A stretch of DNA of 64,000 nt from Lumbricus terrestris (taxonomy: Eukaryota > Annelida > Clitellata > Crassiclitellata > Lumbricidae). Of the stretch, positions 36,301-49,760 are shown piece after piece; the stretch's first letter is position 1, and every line of letters begins with the position of its first letter. Position numbers and translations under genes: made by a program. The notes beneath the pieces were generated by a model. That model saw nothing but the letters and a program-made list of their open reading frames with translations. It made no database searches and was not told where the DNA came from. The stretch spans positions 27,706,997 through 27,770,996 of the forward strand of contig OX457053.1 of assembly GCA_949752735.1 (NCBI GenBank), given 5' to 3'.

Positions 36301-39300
36301 AGTAGGATGTGATGGGCACCCTGTTGGCTGCCGACAGTTAAATTCAACTTCTGTAATAACTTGTGATCATCCGTCATACCTTGAATTGTAACCAGGGCTT
36401 AAAATGAGCCTGGACGATCATGGACGGCGTCCAGGCACTTATTTTAAAATCTGAACACCGACGTTACACCGTCCTGCCACTTATTTGACGCGCATAGCAG
36501 GGAAAGGTAAGAAGCGTCCAGGCACTTGTTTTTCTACACTTTAAGCACTGATTGCAATCATTGTGCATTGTGAAAGTTTGAAATTAAACGAAGGTAATTA
36601 TCGTCGTTACATTGCTTTCCATCATTAAATTTTCTGTTAAACGACAGGAAATGGAGAAGAAGCAGGAGGACCTGAAGCAGGGAAACACGGATCTACGCAA
36701 AGAAATCAACCAACGAAAGCTGGAGACGAAGGCGTTGAAGGAGGATCTCGATAACAACAACCGACAGATCCAGTTGCGAGAGAAGGAGATCGAAGGAATC
36801 ACGGAGCAGCTGCTCCGGCTCAAGGTACTTCGCACTACTTTACGTTTACACACACATAACGGTAACCACCAGTTTGGGGGAGCTGGCCATTTATCACGTA
36901 CACAGGGAGGAGAGGGTCACCGGATTTTGGCAATTTGTATATGGGTGTATGCAGCAACGCAATAGTGTGTTCCTGTTGCTCACTCATAGTGTGTTCCCGC
37001 TGCTCACCCATAGTGCGTTCCCACTGCTCACCCATAGTGCATTCCCACTGCTTAGCCATAGTGAGTTCCCGCTGCTCACTCATAGTGCGTTCCCGCTGCT
37101 CACCCCTAGTGAGTTCCCGCTGCTCACCCATATTGCGTTCCCGCTGCTAGCCCATAGTGCATTCCCGCTGCTTACCGATAGTGCATTTCCACTGCTCAGC
37201 CATAGCACGTTCCCACTGCTCACCCATAGTGAGTTTCCACTGCTCACCCATAGTGCATTCCCGCTGCTCACCCATAATGAGTTCCCACTGCTCACCCATA
37301 GTGCATTCCCACTGCTCACCCATAGTGAGTTCCCACTGCTCACCCATAGAGCATTCCCGCTGCTCACCCATAGTGAGTTCCCACTGCTCACCCATAGTGC
37401 ATTCCCACTGCTTAGCCATAGCGCGTTCCCACTGCTCACCCAAAGTGCATTCCCACTTCTCACCCATGATGCATTCCCACTGCTCACCCATAGTGTGTTC
37501 CCACTGCTCACCCATAGTGCATTCCCACTGCTCACCCATATTGCATTCCCACTGCTCACCCATAGTGTGTTCCCACTGCTCACCCATATTGCATTCCCAC
37601 TGCTCACCCAAAGTGCATTCCCACTTCTCACCCATGATGCATTCCCACTGCTCACCCATAACGTGTTCTCACTACTCACCCATAGTGCATTCCCATGGGC
37701 CACTGCTCACCCATGATGCATTCCCACTGCTCACCCATAATGTGTTCTCACTACTCACCCATAGTGCATTCCCACTGCTCACCCATGATGCATTCCCACT
37801 GCTCACCCATAACGTGTTCTCACTACTCACCCATAGTGAGTTCCCACTGCTCAACCAAATCACTTTAACCGCTGATGTATTCTATGGAGCATGATATATT
37901 ACCCTCGATGTAACAAATCATTGTTGCTGGTTAGGCAGTGGCAGATAAATCTCCGAGGTATTGTGATCATGAATATTTGATGAGCTGCCAGCAGAATGCC
38001 AATCATTCGACTCAGCTGTCAATCAAGCCGTCCTGAGGGTTCAAGTAGATTTGAGATCAATCTATTATTAATCACGCTTGTTTAATGGGAGAATGGTCAA
38101 TTTCTGGCTTCATGCGTTCAGATTGTGGATGTGAAAGATGAAGAAAAGATCAGTCCTCCTCGTAAATAAAATTGAGCCATGGCCAGGGGCGGATCCAGAG
38201 GGGGGGTGAAATCCGGCCATGGCCCCCATTTGGAACTTTCATTATTTTCAAACAGCTATTCTGACTCGGAAAGTTGACGTGCCCCCCCATGAGTAATTCC
38301 GTAGGCCCTCCCCACACACATGCCACACCCACGAAGCCCGCACACGAGGCCCGTACGACTAAAAAAAAAGGTCATCGACTTTTTTGGTGGATAAAATGGT
38401 GTCTTTTTCCTGGGAAATAGAGACAAATGACTAAAAAAAAGTCATCAGATTTTTCGACGACCAAGACAACAATTTTTTCCTGGCCCAAGACCGAAAATTT
38501 TGCCCCCTCCCTTCGAAAATTCCTGTATCCACCCTTGGCCATGGCTATAAACTGTTAGCAACTTCATTTTTATGATATCATGACAGATGGCTGATCTAGA
38601 CCTACGTAACACTGCAGAACAATTTCTGCTTACTACTTCGATTTTCCATGGATGGGGTGGGGGTTGGGGGGGGCGATGTGCCCCTATATGCGAACTCCCA
38701 TGACGCCATGCAATGCCTATATGTGATGCTTGCAGTTTATTCAATGTTGTTGATTTGTTTGTTTATATGTGCACTTGTTATAGCGCCCCTTCAAGCTCTC
38801 TCTCTACTCAGAGGCGCTCCTGACTGCAGAGCGGACACTGCAGCGGAGTTTCACGCCGAAGCGCTGAGCAATTGCGAGTGAAGGACTTGCCCAAGGTCCC
38901 TACGTGGCGACGTGAGGTGGATTCGAACCTCGAACATTCCGGCTTCAAGGCAACGACGCCACCACTACACCACCGCGCCCCACAGTTGATAATACTGATT
39001 TATATTTCTTAGGTGCTATACAAGAGTAATGTTTGAAGATCAGTTTTGTCGTGTTTTTTAGTCGGATCTTGTGGGTGCAAGCTCAGTTCCAAATCAGATC
39101 TCGAAGGAATCTGACAAACTACTGAGACAGAAGTAGTAAGTAGAAATTGTTACGCTGTGTGATTAAACTGAAGAAAAATTATCCAATCTATTGCAATAAT
39201 ATTGCAACAATTAACATAATTATGCTGTTTGTCACTACATATAAGTGCCACATTAGGAATGAGTTAATGCATTGTATGGCAGTATCAACTACATCTCTGT

Positions 39301-41943
39301 AAAGCATGATATTTACATGTGTATTTGGTAGTAACTTCACTTTGTGCTAAATGAAGTGTAAAATTGTTAAGTAAATGGGTTCTTTGCAGGAAGAAAGGTA
39401 ATCTTGCGTCCCATTGTGCGTTTGTCAGTGGAGTATTAAACAAAATACTTAGCTTCACTCAACATTTGTTTGTATGCACACTTGTTATAGCGCCCCTTCA
39501 ATCTCTCTACTCAAAGGCGCTCCCGGCTGTAGCGCGTACACTGCATCGGAGTTTCATGCCGAAGCGCTGAGCAATTGCAAGTGAAGGACTTGCCCAAGGT
39601 CCCTACGCGGTGACTTGAGGCGGATTCGAACCTGCAACCCTCCGGCTGCAAGACAACGAACATACCCACTACACCAACAATATTGCTGTTACTGTTCAAT
39701 TATCCCTTGGTGTTGTATTGATCAGTGAAACGGACAAGCGGGTGAAGGATGTCGATAGTGAGATTAAACTCCTGCAGACGGAGCTGCAAAACCTTCAGTC
39801 GAAGCTGACTCTGCTGGAAGATGAGAAGAAGTCGCACGACCGAGAAGCGAGGGAGTCTGGACTGATCAACGCAGACCGAGAGAAGAATCTTCAGATCCTA
39901 ATGAAAGACTACGAATATGCAAAGAATCGAGAGACCGACTTACTAGTCGATAAGTAAGATGACGAATTTATTTTACACGGGAGTGAGTAGATAAGTTTAT
40001 GGAAAACGAGCTGTTTTAAATTAGTATTTGATTGATTTTATTTAAATAAATTGATATTAAATTGGATTTGATGTATTAGCTAACAAGTAAGTTGATAAAA
40101 ATAAATCTATCTACTTGTTTATTTCAGAAATTTATATAGCGCCTCTTCAATGTAGGCTACTCAGAAGCGCTCCGGCCCAACCACGGCTAAATAAAACAGT
40201 TTTGAGGTTTTTAAGGAACAGTGTTGACAAGTAATGCGATAGATTTCATAAGCGTGTTGTTGAGTATTGTATTGTATCTAGAAATTTATATAGCACCTCT
40301 CACACAGAATGACTATTCAGAGGCGCTCCCAGCATGAAAAACTTGAGGAGAAATTAAATGCCTTTAATGAGTGATGAGGAAGAACGAGACGTATGAAGTA
40401 TGATTGCGTGTAGTATTTTTTTAATCTTCCCAACTAACATGACTTGAGATAAATTGCATTGATTTTTTAGCATAAATTTCTTATATTTGTTTTCGAACTC
40501 TGCTGATAGTGGTATCTAGTAAAACGATAGTTACCATATCTTGGCTTTTTTCCAGCTGATCCGTCAGTGTTATCCTCCGTGTGATATAACTGATATTCCA
40601 ACCTTTGAAGAACCTTACTTTTACCATCAACCTGTGCATATACTGGTTCCAACAAACTTCGCTTTTTGTGCGTTGTGGAAATTTCAAGATTGCAATTTTA
40701 GTTACCGATTACAATATAAATAAATGATAGCTATTGTACCATCCTGGTTTACATTACTGTTCTATACGTTCCCCGTTCTTGCTTAGGACGAAGCTGGACT
40801 TGAATTTGAAGCACCTCCAGTTGGAAAAGGCGAACATCCACGAGATCCACTCGAGAAAAGTTCGGGAAAAGGACCATGACCTTCGAGAGCTGAAGAAGGG
40901 CGAGCTGAAGCTGAAGATTGCGCAAGACGCTTTGAGCCATTCGCAGCAGACCTACGACAAGGTCAAACTACAGGTTCGTTGAACCAGAAGATGCTACCAA
41001 TAAACTTTGATTAGAAATGCTTGTCAGTTTTTTGGGGGGTTTTGTGCAATATCTAGTCTTGCAGAAATGTTATATTGTCATTTAGTTTTGTTTTAATGAT
41101 GTTTGTTGTTACTGTTCATCCATCAGATAAAAGGGAAAACTGGTATATTTTCCAGACATTTCGACCAAACAACTAAAAAAAGGTCATCAGTTATTTTGGC
41201 AGGGAAAACTGGTATATTTTCCAGACATTTCGACCAAATGACAAAAAAGTCATCAGATTTTCTGGCAAACAAGGATCACCGAAAATTTAGGCCCCTTCGA
41301 AAATTTCTGTATCCGCCTCTGCCTAGCGGGATTTTCCTTCCTTTGGGTTTCCACTGTCTCCATGCACTGCGCTAATTTTATCAACGATCTGTGTTTCTCT
41401 TAAATTGCATTTGTTATTTTCACTGTTTAGAAATCATCTTCTTGTGTACGATTATTTTAGAGCAGTAAATTAAATTGAATTAAATACATTTATGAGAAAA
41501 TAAATAGAAATTCAACTACACAATACTTGTTATCAACAGCTGGATGGCTTGCCAGATGATGACAGCGAGCTGGTGAAGAAGAAATCAGAGCTGACGAAGG
41601 AAGTTGGTCAGGCGCGTCGTGCGCTTGAAAACCAGGTAGGCAACAGAATTTTCGAACGTAAGTTTGTTAAAAATCATTCTAAATGTAAATTTTGCGTGTT
41701 AGAGCCTTGTACAGGTTTTGTGGGTTACTTAAAATGCATTTAATTTATCTTTTAAAAAGATAATTTCATTTTGTAAGAAATATGATTATAAAGCAGAGCC
41801 GTTGTGGCATGTAACTGAGTAAAGAGGTCGGAAATCGACATGTGACGGGTTTTGAGCCCCTGTGTCACAAATTTGTTTACTACTTTACCTTTACTGTCTT
41901 AGTTATCTTGACGAAGAAGGAATGGATACTCTTGGCAGTCGAG

Positions 41944-41975
<32 letters not shown>

Positions 41976-44900
41976 TGGAATTTATATAGCTCCTCTCCAA
42001 GATCTCTACTCAGAGGTACCCCTGACCGAAATTAGGCGGAATAGATTTGTCTTGAATGGAAAAGAGGGACCTTGAAGATGCATCTCCAAGGCGAAAGGAA
42101 TCAAAACTGTTTACCAGATTAACAAATCAAATCAAATCAATTTTCTGATTTGAGTAATACAAATTGTCAAACAACATTAATCACTATAATCAGTTAATCA
42201 TAGACAAAACAGCACAATGAAACAAAAGAATACTACAGATTAAATGGAAACAATAGGCCTATACCCAGAATGGACGAATCCCACAAGACATTGAGTCTTC
42301 ATTAAGGTGATTGATGAATAGTGTGTTTGAAAAATTATTGTTTGTATGTGCACTTGTTATAGCGCCCCTTCAAGCACTCTACTCAGAGGCGCTCCCGACT
42401 GCAGAGCGGACACTGCATCGAAGTTTCACACCGAAGCGCTGAGCAATTGCGAGCGAAGGACTTGCCCAGGGTCCCTACGCGGCGACCTGAGGTGGATTCG
42501 AACCTTCCAGCTTCAAGGCAACGACGCCACCACTACACCATCGCGCCCCACGATTGTAACGATAGAAATGTTGGAACGTACACATTCCATTTTGTTTACG
42601 TTTTGCTGTTGTTTTCTTTTCTTCCAGACTGGATTGACTGCCGTTGAGCAGATAAAGATCGAGCAGAGCGTGGCTGAGGAGGAGCGTCTGCTCTACGAAC
42701 AGAGCGACCTTCGTATAGAAGTCGTTGAACTGACCCGATTAGCTGCCATTAAAGTAGGTCAACTGTGGTTCATCTCAGCTCAGTTCTTAACGATGTTGTT
42801 TTAAGTGAGTAAATCCTTTACTAGGCAGCGGACCGTCCATAACAATTTAGGACGATTTTTGACCCTCCCTCCTCATGTCAACTCAAAAGTAATATGATAT
42901 CTAATAAGGAACCGTAACAAATCATCACAAATGTGCAGTTGTCTTTTTTTAACGTGCAGTTGTACACAAAATGTGCAGTTGTAGAAGCACTACTGTACAG
43001 TTAAAACTAGCAAAAAGGTCATTGTCCTCCGATTGGAAGTAATTTACCATGGATGATGGGAAAGGAAAGAAGGAGTTGTGCAGTTCTAAAAATTGCTTTA
43101 AAATAGACCTGACAAATGTGTGACCCTCGGTGCATGTCGTCATTTTTGGACGGTCCCTAATAATGCATATCCACATTTCACTGTGCATACGTCTTAGCAA
43201 CAAACCAGTTCTGTCAGCATGAGTAAAGCATTGTAACTATCGACGTCTCGTGCTGTAAATTATCGGCAAGAGATAGGAAAAGGTCTTGCGTTCGTGGTCA
43301 CAGTGTATATATTTGCTGGGTATTTTTTGTGGAAATAACCCATCTATAGTAATCTGCCCAAGGGTTTAAAACTCTGTTTTAATGCGTGTTGAAGTTTCTT
43401 GGCGCATCTGTGTAAGCATGTGATCCATATCTTTCTTTTACTGCTGAAATCCAGACAATGTCGCACATCGTGAATGGCTGCAAAACAACTCACTATTAAT
43501 TCTCTGGTGGTTTAACCGCCTTGCATGTGGATTGTGGCTGATGAGGCTGCTGTTCAGTGGTTGGACGCGCTCTGCAAAAGCTAAAATAAATAAATTTTAT
43601 TGCTATTTTTCCCGCATGTTATATACAAGGGAGCGCCTCTGAGTAGTTTTTTTTTGAAGGAGCGCTATATAAATGTCCGAATGAATGAATGAATATGACC
43701 TTTCCCTTTTCAATTTGTAGCAGGTTTCTGGTCGGGAATTCACTTGCATCATCTCTTTACTGCTTGAAGACCTTTCTCGTTTCATGAGCCTGTCACGCTG
43801 AGAGTGCTTCTGAATAGATTACTGCTGAGTGTAAGAAAGCGAAGATGCTAACACTTCATACATGTTGTTGCCAGCTGGAGGGATGGCTCTAATCTAATCT
43901 AATCTTCTGCGTTTGTTTGTATTTGCTCTGCGTAGAGAGATGAGAGCATCCAGAAAGTGCGAGACCTGGCACGAGCCGAGCTGAACTATCGCGAGGCGAA
44001 GGATGAACTAAAATCGAAGCAGGTCATTATCGAAGATCACAAGAAGAAGGATCTGGAAATGCAAATCAAGTAAATCAATCGAACAGGAATTTTCTTATAT
44101 CTCATTCTATTGAATCTGTCTTCGTCAGGCTATGGTAAAATGATTTTAGATAATGTACAGCATGTCTCCTTCACACATGCACACAAGACATGCAAATTGA
44201 TGCACGCATATACACTCAAGCACATGTACGTGCATGCACACGTATGCACACACATACAATTTTATGCAAGTATATACACTCATGCACACGTACGTGCATG
44301 CACACATATGCACACACGTATACACACACACACGTGCGCGCACACACACACATAAACATACACACCCTATGATGCATTTCCTTATTGTTGACCAGACCAC
44401 TGAATACTGGCAGGTAGCCTCTCTTTAACGTTGATCAACTGCTTGCCAAACTCCATACAGTTGCATTTATGGATATTCAAAATTTAGTACGCTCTGCAAA
44501 TATGACCTAGTTGATAAGGTAATGTTGCTATAAGACATTCATGGGCGCCCGCATAAATTTTTTCAGGGGGGGGGGGGCAAAAAAATGGTCACAGTCAATT
44601 TTTTTCGGCAAGAGCTTGAGAATGCAAAGCAGAAAATGAAGAACACGGTTATGTTTCACACAGGTTTCTATATAATGTCAATTTCTCTGTTTTCCATTGT
44701 GTATAATTTTTTAACATTAGCACTTTAGTGCGAAGAAATTTGTTAAAAACCAAAAAGTAGTTATTAGAAAATAGGAAATCGGTTTTCCAGGGTGGGGCAA
44801 GTGCCCCCCTCTTGCCCCTATGTGCGGGCGCCCATGAAGACATTTCTGAATATGACTATTATAAAGAGTTTCAGGTGTAGTAAACATTTCGAGTAACGTG

Positions 44901-47900
44901 CGGCTGTCCGATATTTCTCTCTCTGTCAGACTGAAGGAGTTTGCGAAGATGTACGACGTGATAAAGAACGAGCGGAACAAGTGCGTCAGTCTCATTCAGA
45001 TCAGCACGCAGAAAGCGGCTGAGATGCGAGAGAAGATCAAAATACTCGACAACGAAATGGAGATTCTACGCACAACTGTTGCTCAGAAGGATCGGTAATA
45101 TTTACTCAGTGGCGTAGCCAAGGGGGGTTTCGGGGGTTAAACCCCCCCATTGGCGTAGGAAATTTTTGTTTAAAAGTTATTTATCCACTTAAATAAGATA
45201 AAAACAATATAATTGCTTGTAGTAACAATTGTTTTTCTTACCTTAATATTCCCTTTGTTACTGTATTCCATTTTTATTTACTGTAATACTGTTGGGTTGG
45301 TGTCAGAAAGGGCTACGCCGCTGTTGCTGATAGATGGGACTATATAAGTTTCCATGCGTTACAATTTAGTTTTCCTCGTTGTTTCATCATCGGCTGTAGG
45401 GCCGTCCATCTGGACCGACCTTCATTTAAAGCTGTGTTTGTTACATCTGACCAATCAAATTTTGTTTCGTAATTCTTGCAGGTCTTTTTTTGTTTTGCCG
45501 TGGCTGGGCTGGGAGAGGACTACTGAGTAGTTTTCTTGCAGGGGTGCTATATAGGTTCATAGAATGAATGAATGGGTGAATGAATGAATGAATGGATGGA
45601 TGAATGAGTGGATGTATGGAAGAATGGATGAATGAATGAATGGATGTATGGCTGAACGGATGAATGAATGGATGAATGAACGAATGAATGAATAAATGGA
45701 TGAATGCATGGATGGATGAATGAATAAATGGATGAATGAATAAATGAATGAATGAATGAATGGATGAATGAATAAATGGATGAATGAATAAATGGATGAA
45801 TGAATGAATGAATGAATGAACGAATGAATGAATAAATGAATGGATGGATGAATGAATGATATGAATGATCCGATCTCTTTGTTGCCTAACAGAATTGTTT
45901 CTTTATTGTCTGTTATCACGAAGGCAACTTCTGAATGAACGAATGAATGAATAAATGGATGAATGAATAAATGAATGAATGGATGAATGAATGGATGAAT
46001 GAAGGATATGAATGATCCGACCTCTTTGTTGCCTAACAAAATTGTTTCTCCATCATCTGTTTTATCACGAAGGCAACTTCAGAAGCACCGACTGAAGCAT
46101 GCCAACGGAATCATTATTCGCGACAGCCTCCGCAACGAGGTTTCGAAGCAGACGCATATCCAATCGGAACTACGCGAGACGTACGATCAACAGCGGATCG
46201 ACATCTCCAAGTTGGAGCTACTCATCCGACAAGCGGAGCAGCAGATGGTCGAACTGCGGAAGCGTTTCGAGGCGGAACTGAAGAAGCGAGACGCCAGGTT
46301 TGTTACACCAACCGGAAAACAATGACTTCTCGTGTCATTGTGATCTTATTTATACCGTTTTTAACACAATTTGTCTTTCGTGTGTTGTGTGTGTCCAGAG
46401 CTGGACAATTGATGCGATTGGTCCCCCCACACAATGCTTAAAGCGTGGAAAAATAAGTGCCTGGACGCCTCTTACCTTTCCAAAAGAAGTGCCTGGACGC
46501 CCCTTACCTTTCCAAAAGAGGTGCCTGAACGCCCCTTACCTTTCCAAAAGAAGTGCCTGGACGCCCCTTACCTTTCCAGACTGTGCTGGCCAATATATAA
46601 GTGGCAGGATGGCATTCAGATTTTAAAATAAGTGCATAGACGCCGTCCATGATCGTCCAGCCACACTTTAAGCCCAGTCTCCACATGGAATGGCCCTTCC
46701 GTCGAAGCACTCGTGAATAAGCTGGTGCCCAGCGCTGGGTTCTTCCGGCATCTACTCGCTCTTTCATGATGGTTGTTTTCCTTGGGGCTTGTGTGCTGGG
46801 AGTGCCTCTGAATAGTCTATGCTGCAAGAGGCGCTCTATACCCCACGTTCAACTTCAACTTCAACTTCAACTTGTTTATTGATCCCAAAAATATAAAACA
46901 AACAATTATGCATTCATAATAGTACACAAAGCGATTGATTGCTGTTAACAAGTATGCATTCATAATAGTACACAAAGCGATTGATTGCTGTTAACAATTA
47001 TGCATTCATAATAGTACACAAAGTGATTAACTGCAGTTAATGATTGCGATGGTATAGCTTAGTGTACAGTTATTACTGTGAAATGTAGGGAGCAATAGGC
47101 TACCCGAAGGGAGTGATCCCGCTATTGGGGCCTATTTACCAAAGGAAAAAATTCTTCACTATTATATGATTAATGATAATAGATTAGAAAACAGATAGAA
47201 ATGGCAGTATTTTTGGAATCAATTAAATAACAGCAGTGGGTTACCTTCCCTCTGCTCAACTTAAAAAGAATGGGGGGAAAACACGGAATAAATGGGTTGT
47301 TCATTTTACATTTTTTAATGTGTGTGCACGGATTTGGGATTTAAATCGATCGAGACTCCTGGATGCACGAATATTTTCCGGTATATTATTCCATAAAAGA
47401 GGACCCTGATACTTAATAGAAAATTTTCTAGTGTTTGTTTTAGCAAAGACACTTATGTAGATTCTATTATTTCTAATGGCTTTAGTATATAAGTTAGGTC
47501 TAAAATAGGATGAGAATGCAAGTGGAAGAAGGTTGTTGTCATATTTATACATAAATATACTAGTTTGGATGAATTTAATTTGGGATATTTTTAGCACGTT
47601 CAACTGATTATATAAGGGGCTAGTGTGAGCATTAAAGGGAGATTTAGTAATAATTCTTATGGCTTTTTTCTGTAGTCTATTTAGCTTAGTTTTTAGATAC
47701 AATACAATACTTATAGTGTTCATTTCATTCGTATGCTGCCAGGAGACTGGATGGCCTCAGCCTTATCTCGTGGTGTGTTGCTCACTGCCTTGAATGGAAT
47801 TGTGACCAATAACTTGGCCGATTCCATTAGCCCAGTTTGTATTTGGTGTGGCTGACGTCGGATCAAATCAGATTTTTTATAAATAGAAGTTGGACCCAGT

Positions 47901-49729
47901 TATATGTGACAATAAATTTGCAATGTGCCCTAATAATGAAATTGTTTAATTTTTAACAGAGGTGTACAGCTGTTAAACTTGGAAGACGAACTTTGCATCT
48001 TCTACGAAAAGTTGAACATTCAAGGTCAGCAATTTACCGATTTGTTGATTAAACCGAAACCAGTTTTGGTGTAAATAAAAGGACGTAATGCAGATAAAAT
48101 GAGTAACGTTAAGCTCGGGTGAATTAAAGTGAAATGGCATCTTACAAAAAAATCATTATTTTTTAGTAATAAATATCATTATAATAATTTCAAAAATCAT
48201 TATTTTTTAGTAATAAATATTATTATAATAATTATTATGATATTTATTACTAAAAATGATGATTTTTGTATATTTGCCATTGCACTTTAATTCACCCGAG
48301 CTTAATGTCATTCATTTTATCTGCATTCTGTCCTATTATTTACATGAGAACTGTTGTAAAATGATACCTGAAATGGCTTCCAATGTTACAGGATTGAGTT
48401 GAATGATGCTGAAGTACGTAGGGCTCTATGAAAAGGCTCTATGTACATATCCAAAGGTCCACTCAACCTTCCATTCGGCAGTTAGCATTGGTAAAACTTC
48501 GCAGTCGGACGTGATGATCGCCTTGCATGGCTGCCAACATTTATGTCGACTCCTGAAATATTTTGTGTCATCTGTTCATTACTGATTGTAATCATTTTGC
48601 ATTGTGTATTTGTGTAAGTTTGAAATAAAATGAAGATTATTATTATTTTTTTACACAAGGTACCTCAGATCCCTCGGGATTTGAAAAAATTATGCTTGGA
48701 GCTGTTGTTAAATGTCTGGAAAATCAGGCCTTGTGCTCCGCAACATTAGTGAAAGTGCCACGAAATGCGATGACATTGCAGCGCTGCAGACAGATGGAAA
48801 TGCGCTGGATTATTATCCTTATTATTATTATTGTTTTTATTATTATACTGTTAATATATTATTATTATTATCATTATTATTATTATTGCTAAAGTTTATT
48901 ATTATTATTATCATTAGTATTACCGGTATTATTATAATCCTCTAAAAACAGAGTACTATGGCCTCATCGTGCCCAGGCATGTGATAGCGTTGAATCGCTG
49001 AACTGTGACAGATATCTTCTGGAACAGGAAGAAAGTTTCTTGTGGGTCTTCTGTAACATGTGACAACCGTGATGATATTATTATTATTATTGTTATTATT
49101 ATTATTACTATTACCTCATATATTCCACTTGGTTATTATTATTATTATTATTGTTATTATTATTATTATTATTATTGTTGTGATTATTATTATTATTGTT
49201 ATTATTATTATTATTGTTATTATCATCTTTATTATTATTACCTCATGCATTCCACTTGCTTTAGACCAAATGGTTAAGACTGGAAACCTGGAGCTGAGTG
49301 GAAAAGAGGAGGAGATACGTCTGATGAGGATCAACCGGACGGAGACGACGCGCCAGGTGGAGCTACTGCGGAAGAGTCTCAAAGACAAACGCGCCATCGA
49401 ACAGGAACTCGTAACGCTACAGATTCAGGTCAGTCGTCAAACGGAAGAAGATGGAATAATTATAATAATAATAATTATTATTATTTTAATAATAATAGTT
49501 ATTATTATAATGACAATTATTATTGTAATATAATAATAATTATAATAGCAGTTATTATTGTAATAATAATTATAATAATTGTAATTATAATAATAATTAT
49601 TATTGTAATAATTATAATTATTATTTCAAGAATGTATGTCTGGTGGGTCAGGCCTCGTCTTTAGGGTGTGAGGCAAAAGTGCCTTTGAAAGCGACCAACT
49701 AACATGATCCTTATTATTATTATTAGGCC

Positions 49730-49760
<31 letters not shown>

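Noticed and set aside
36965..37862. CRISPR-like regularly spaced repeat
   Set aside because: Direct head-to-tail 24-bp units with no spacers, in a eukaryotic intron.
36874..37894. Several 170-280 codon open frames on both strands
   Set aside because: Translation of a 24-bp minisatellite; only the first ~30 codons are non-repeat, and they lie in an intron.
44110..44428. His/Thr-rich frames
   Set aside because: Translation of the CA-rich tract.
45557..46039. Minus-strand 160-codon frame
   Set aside because: Translation of a tetranucleotide array.
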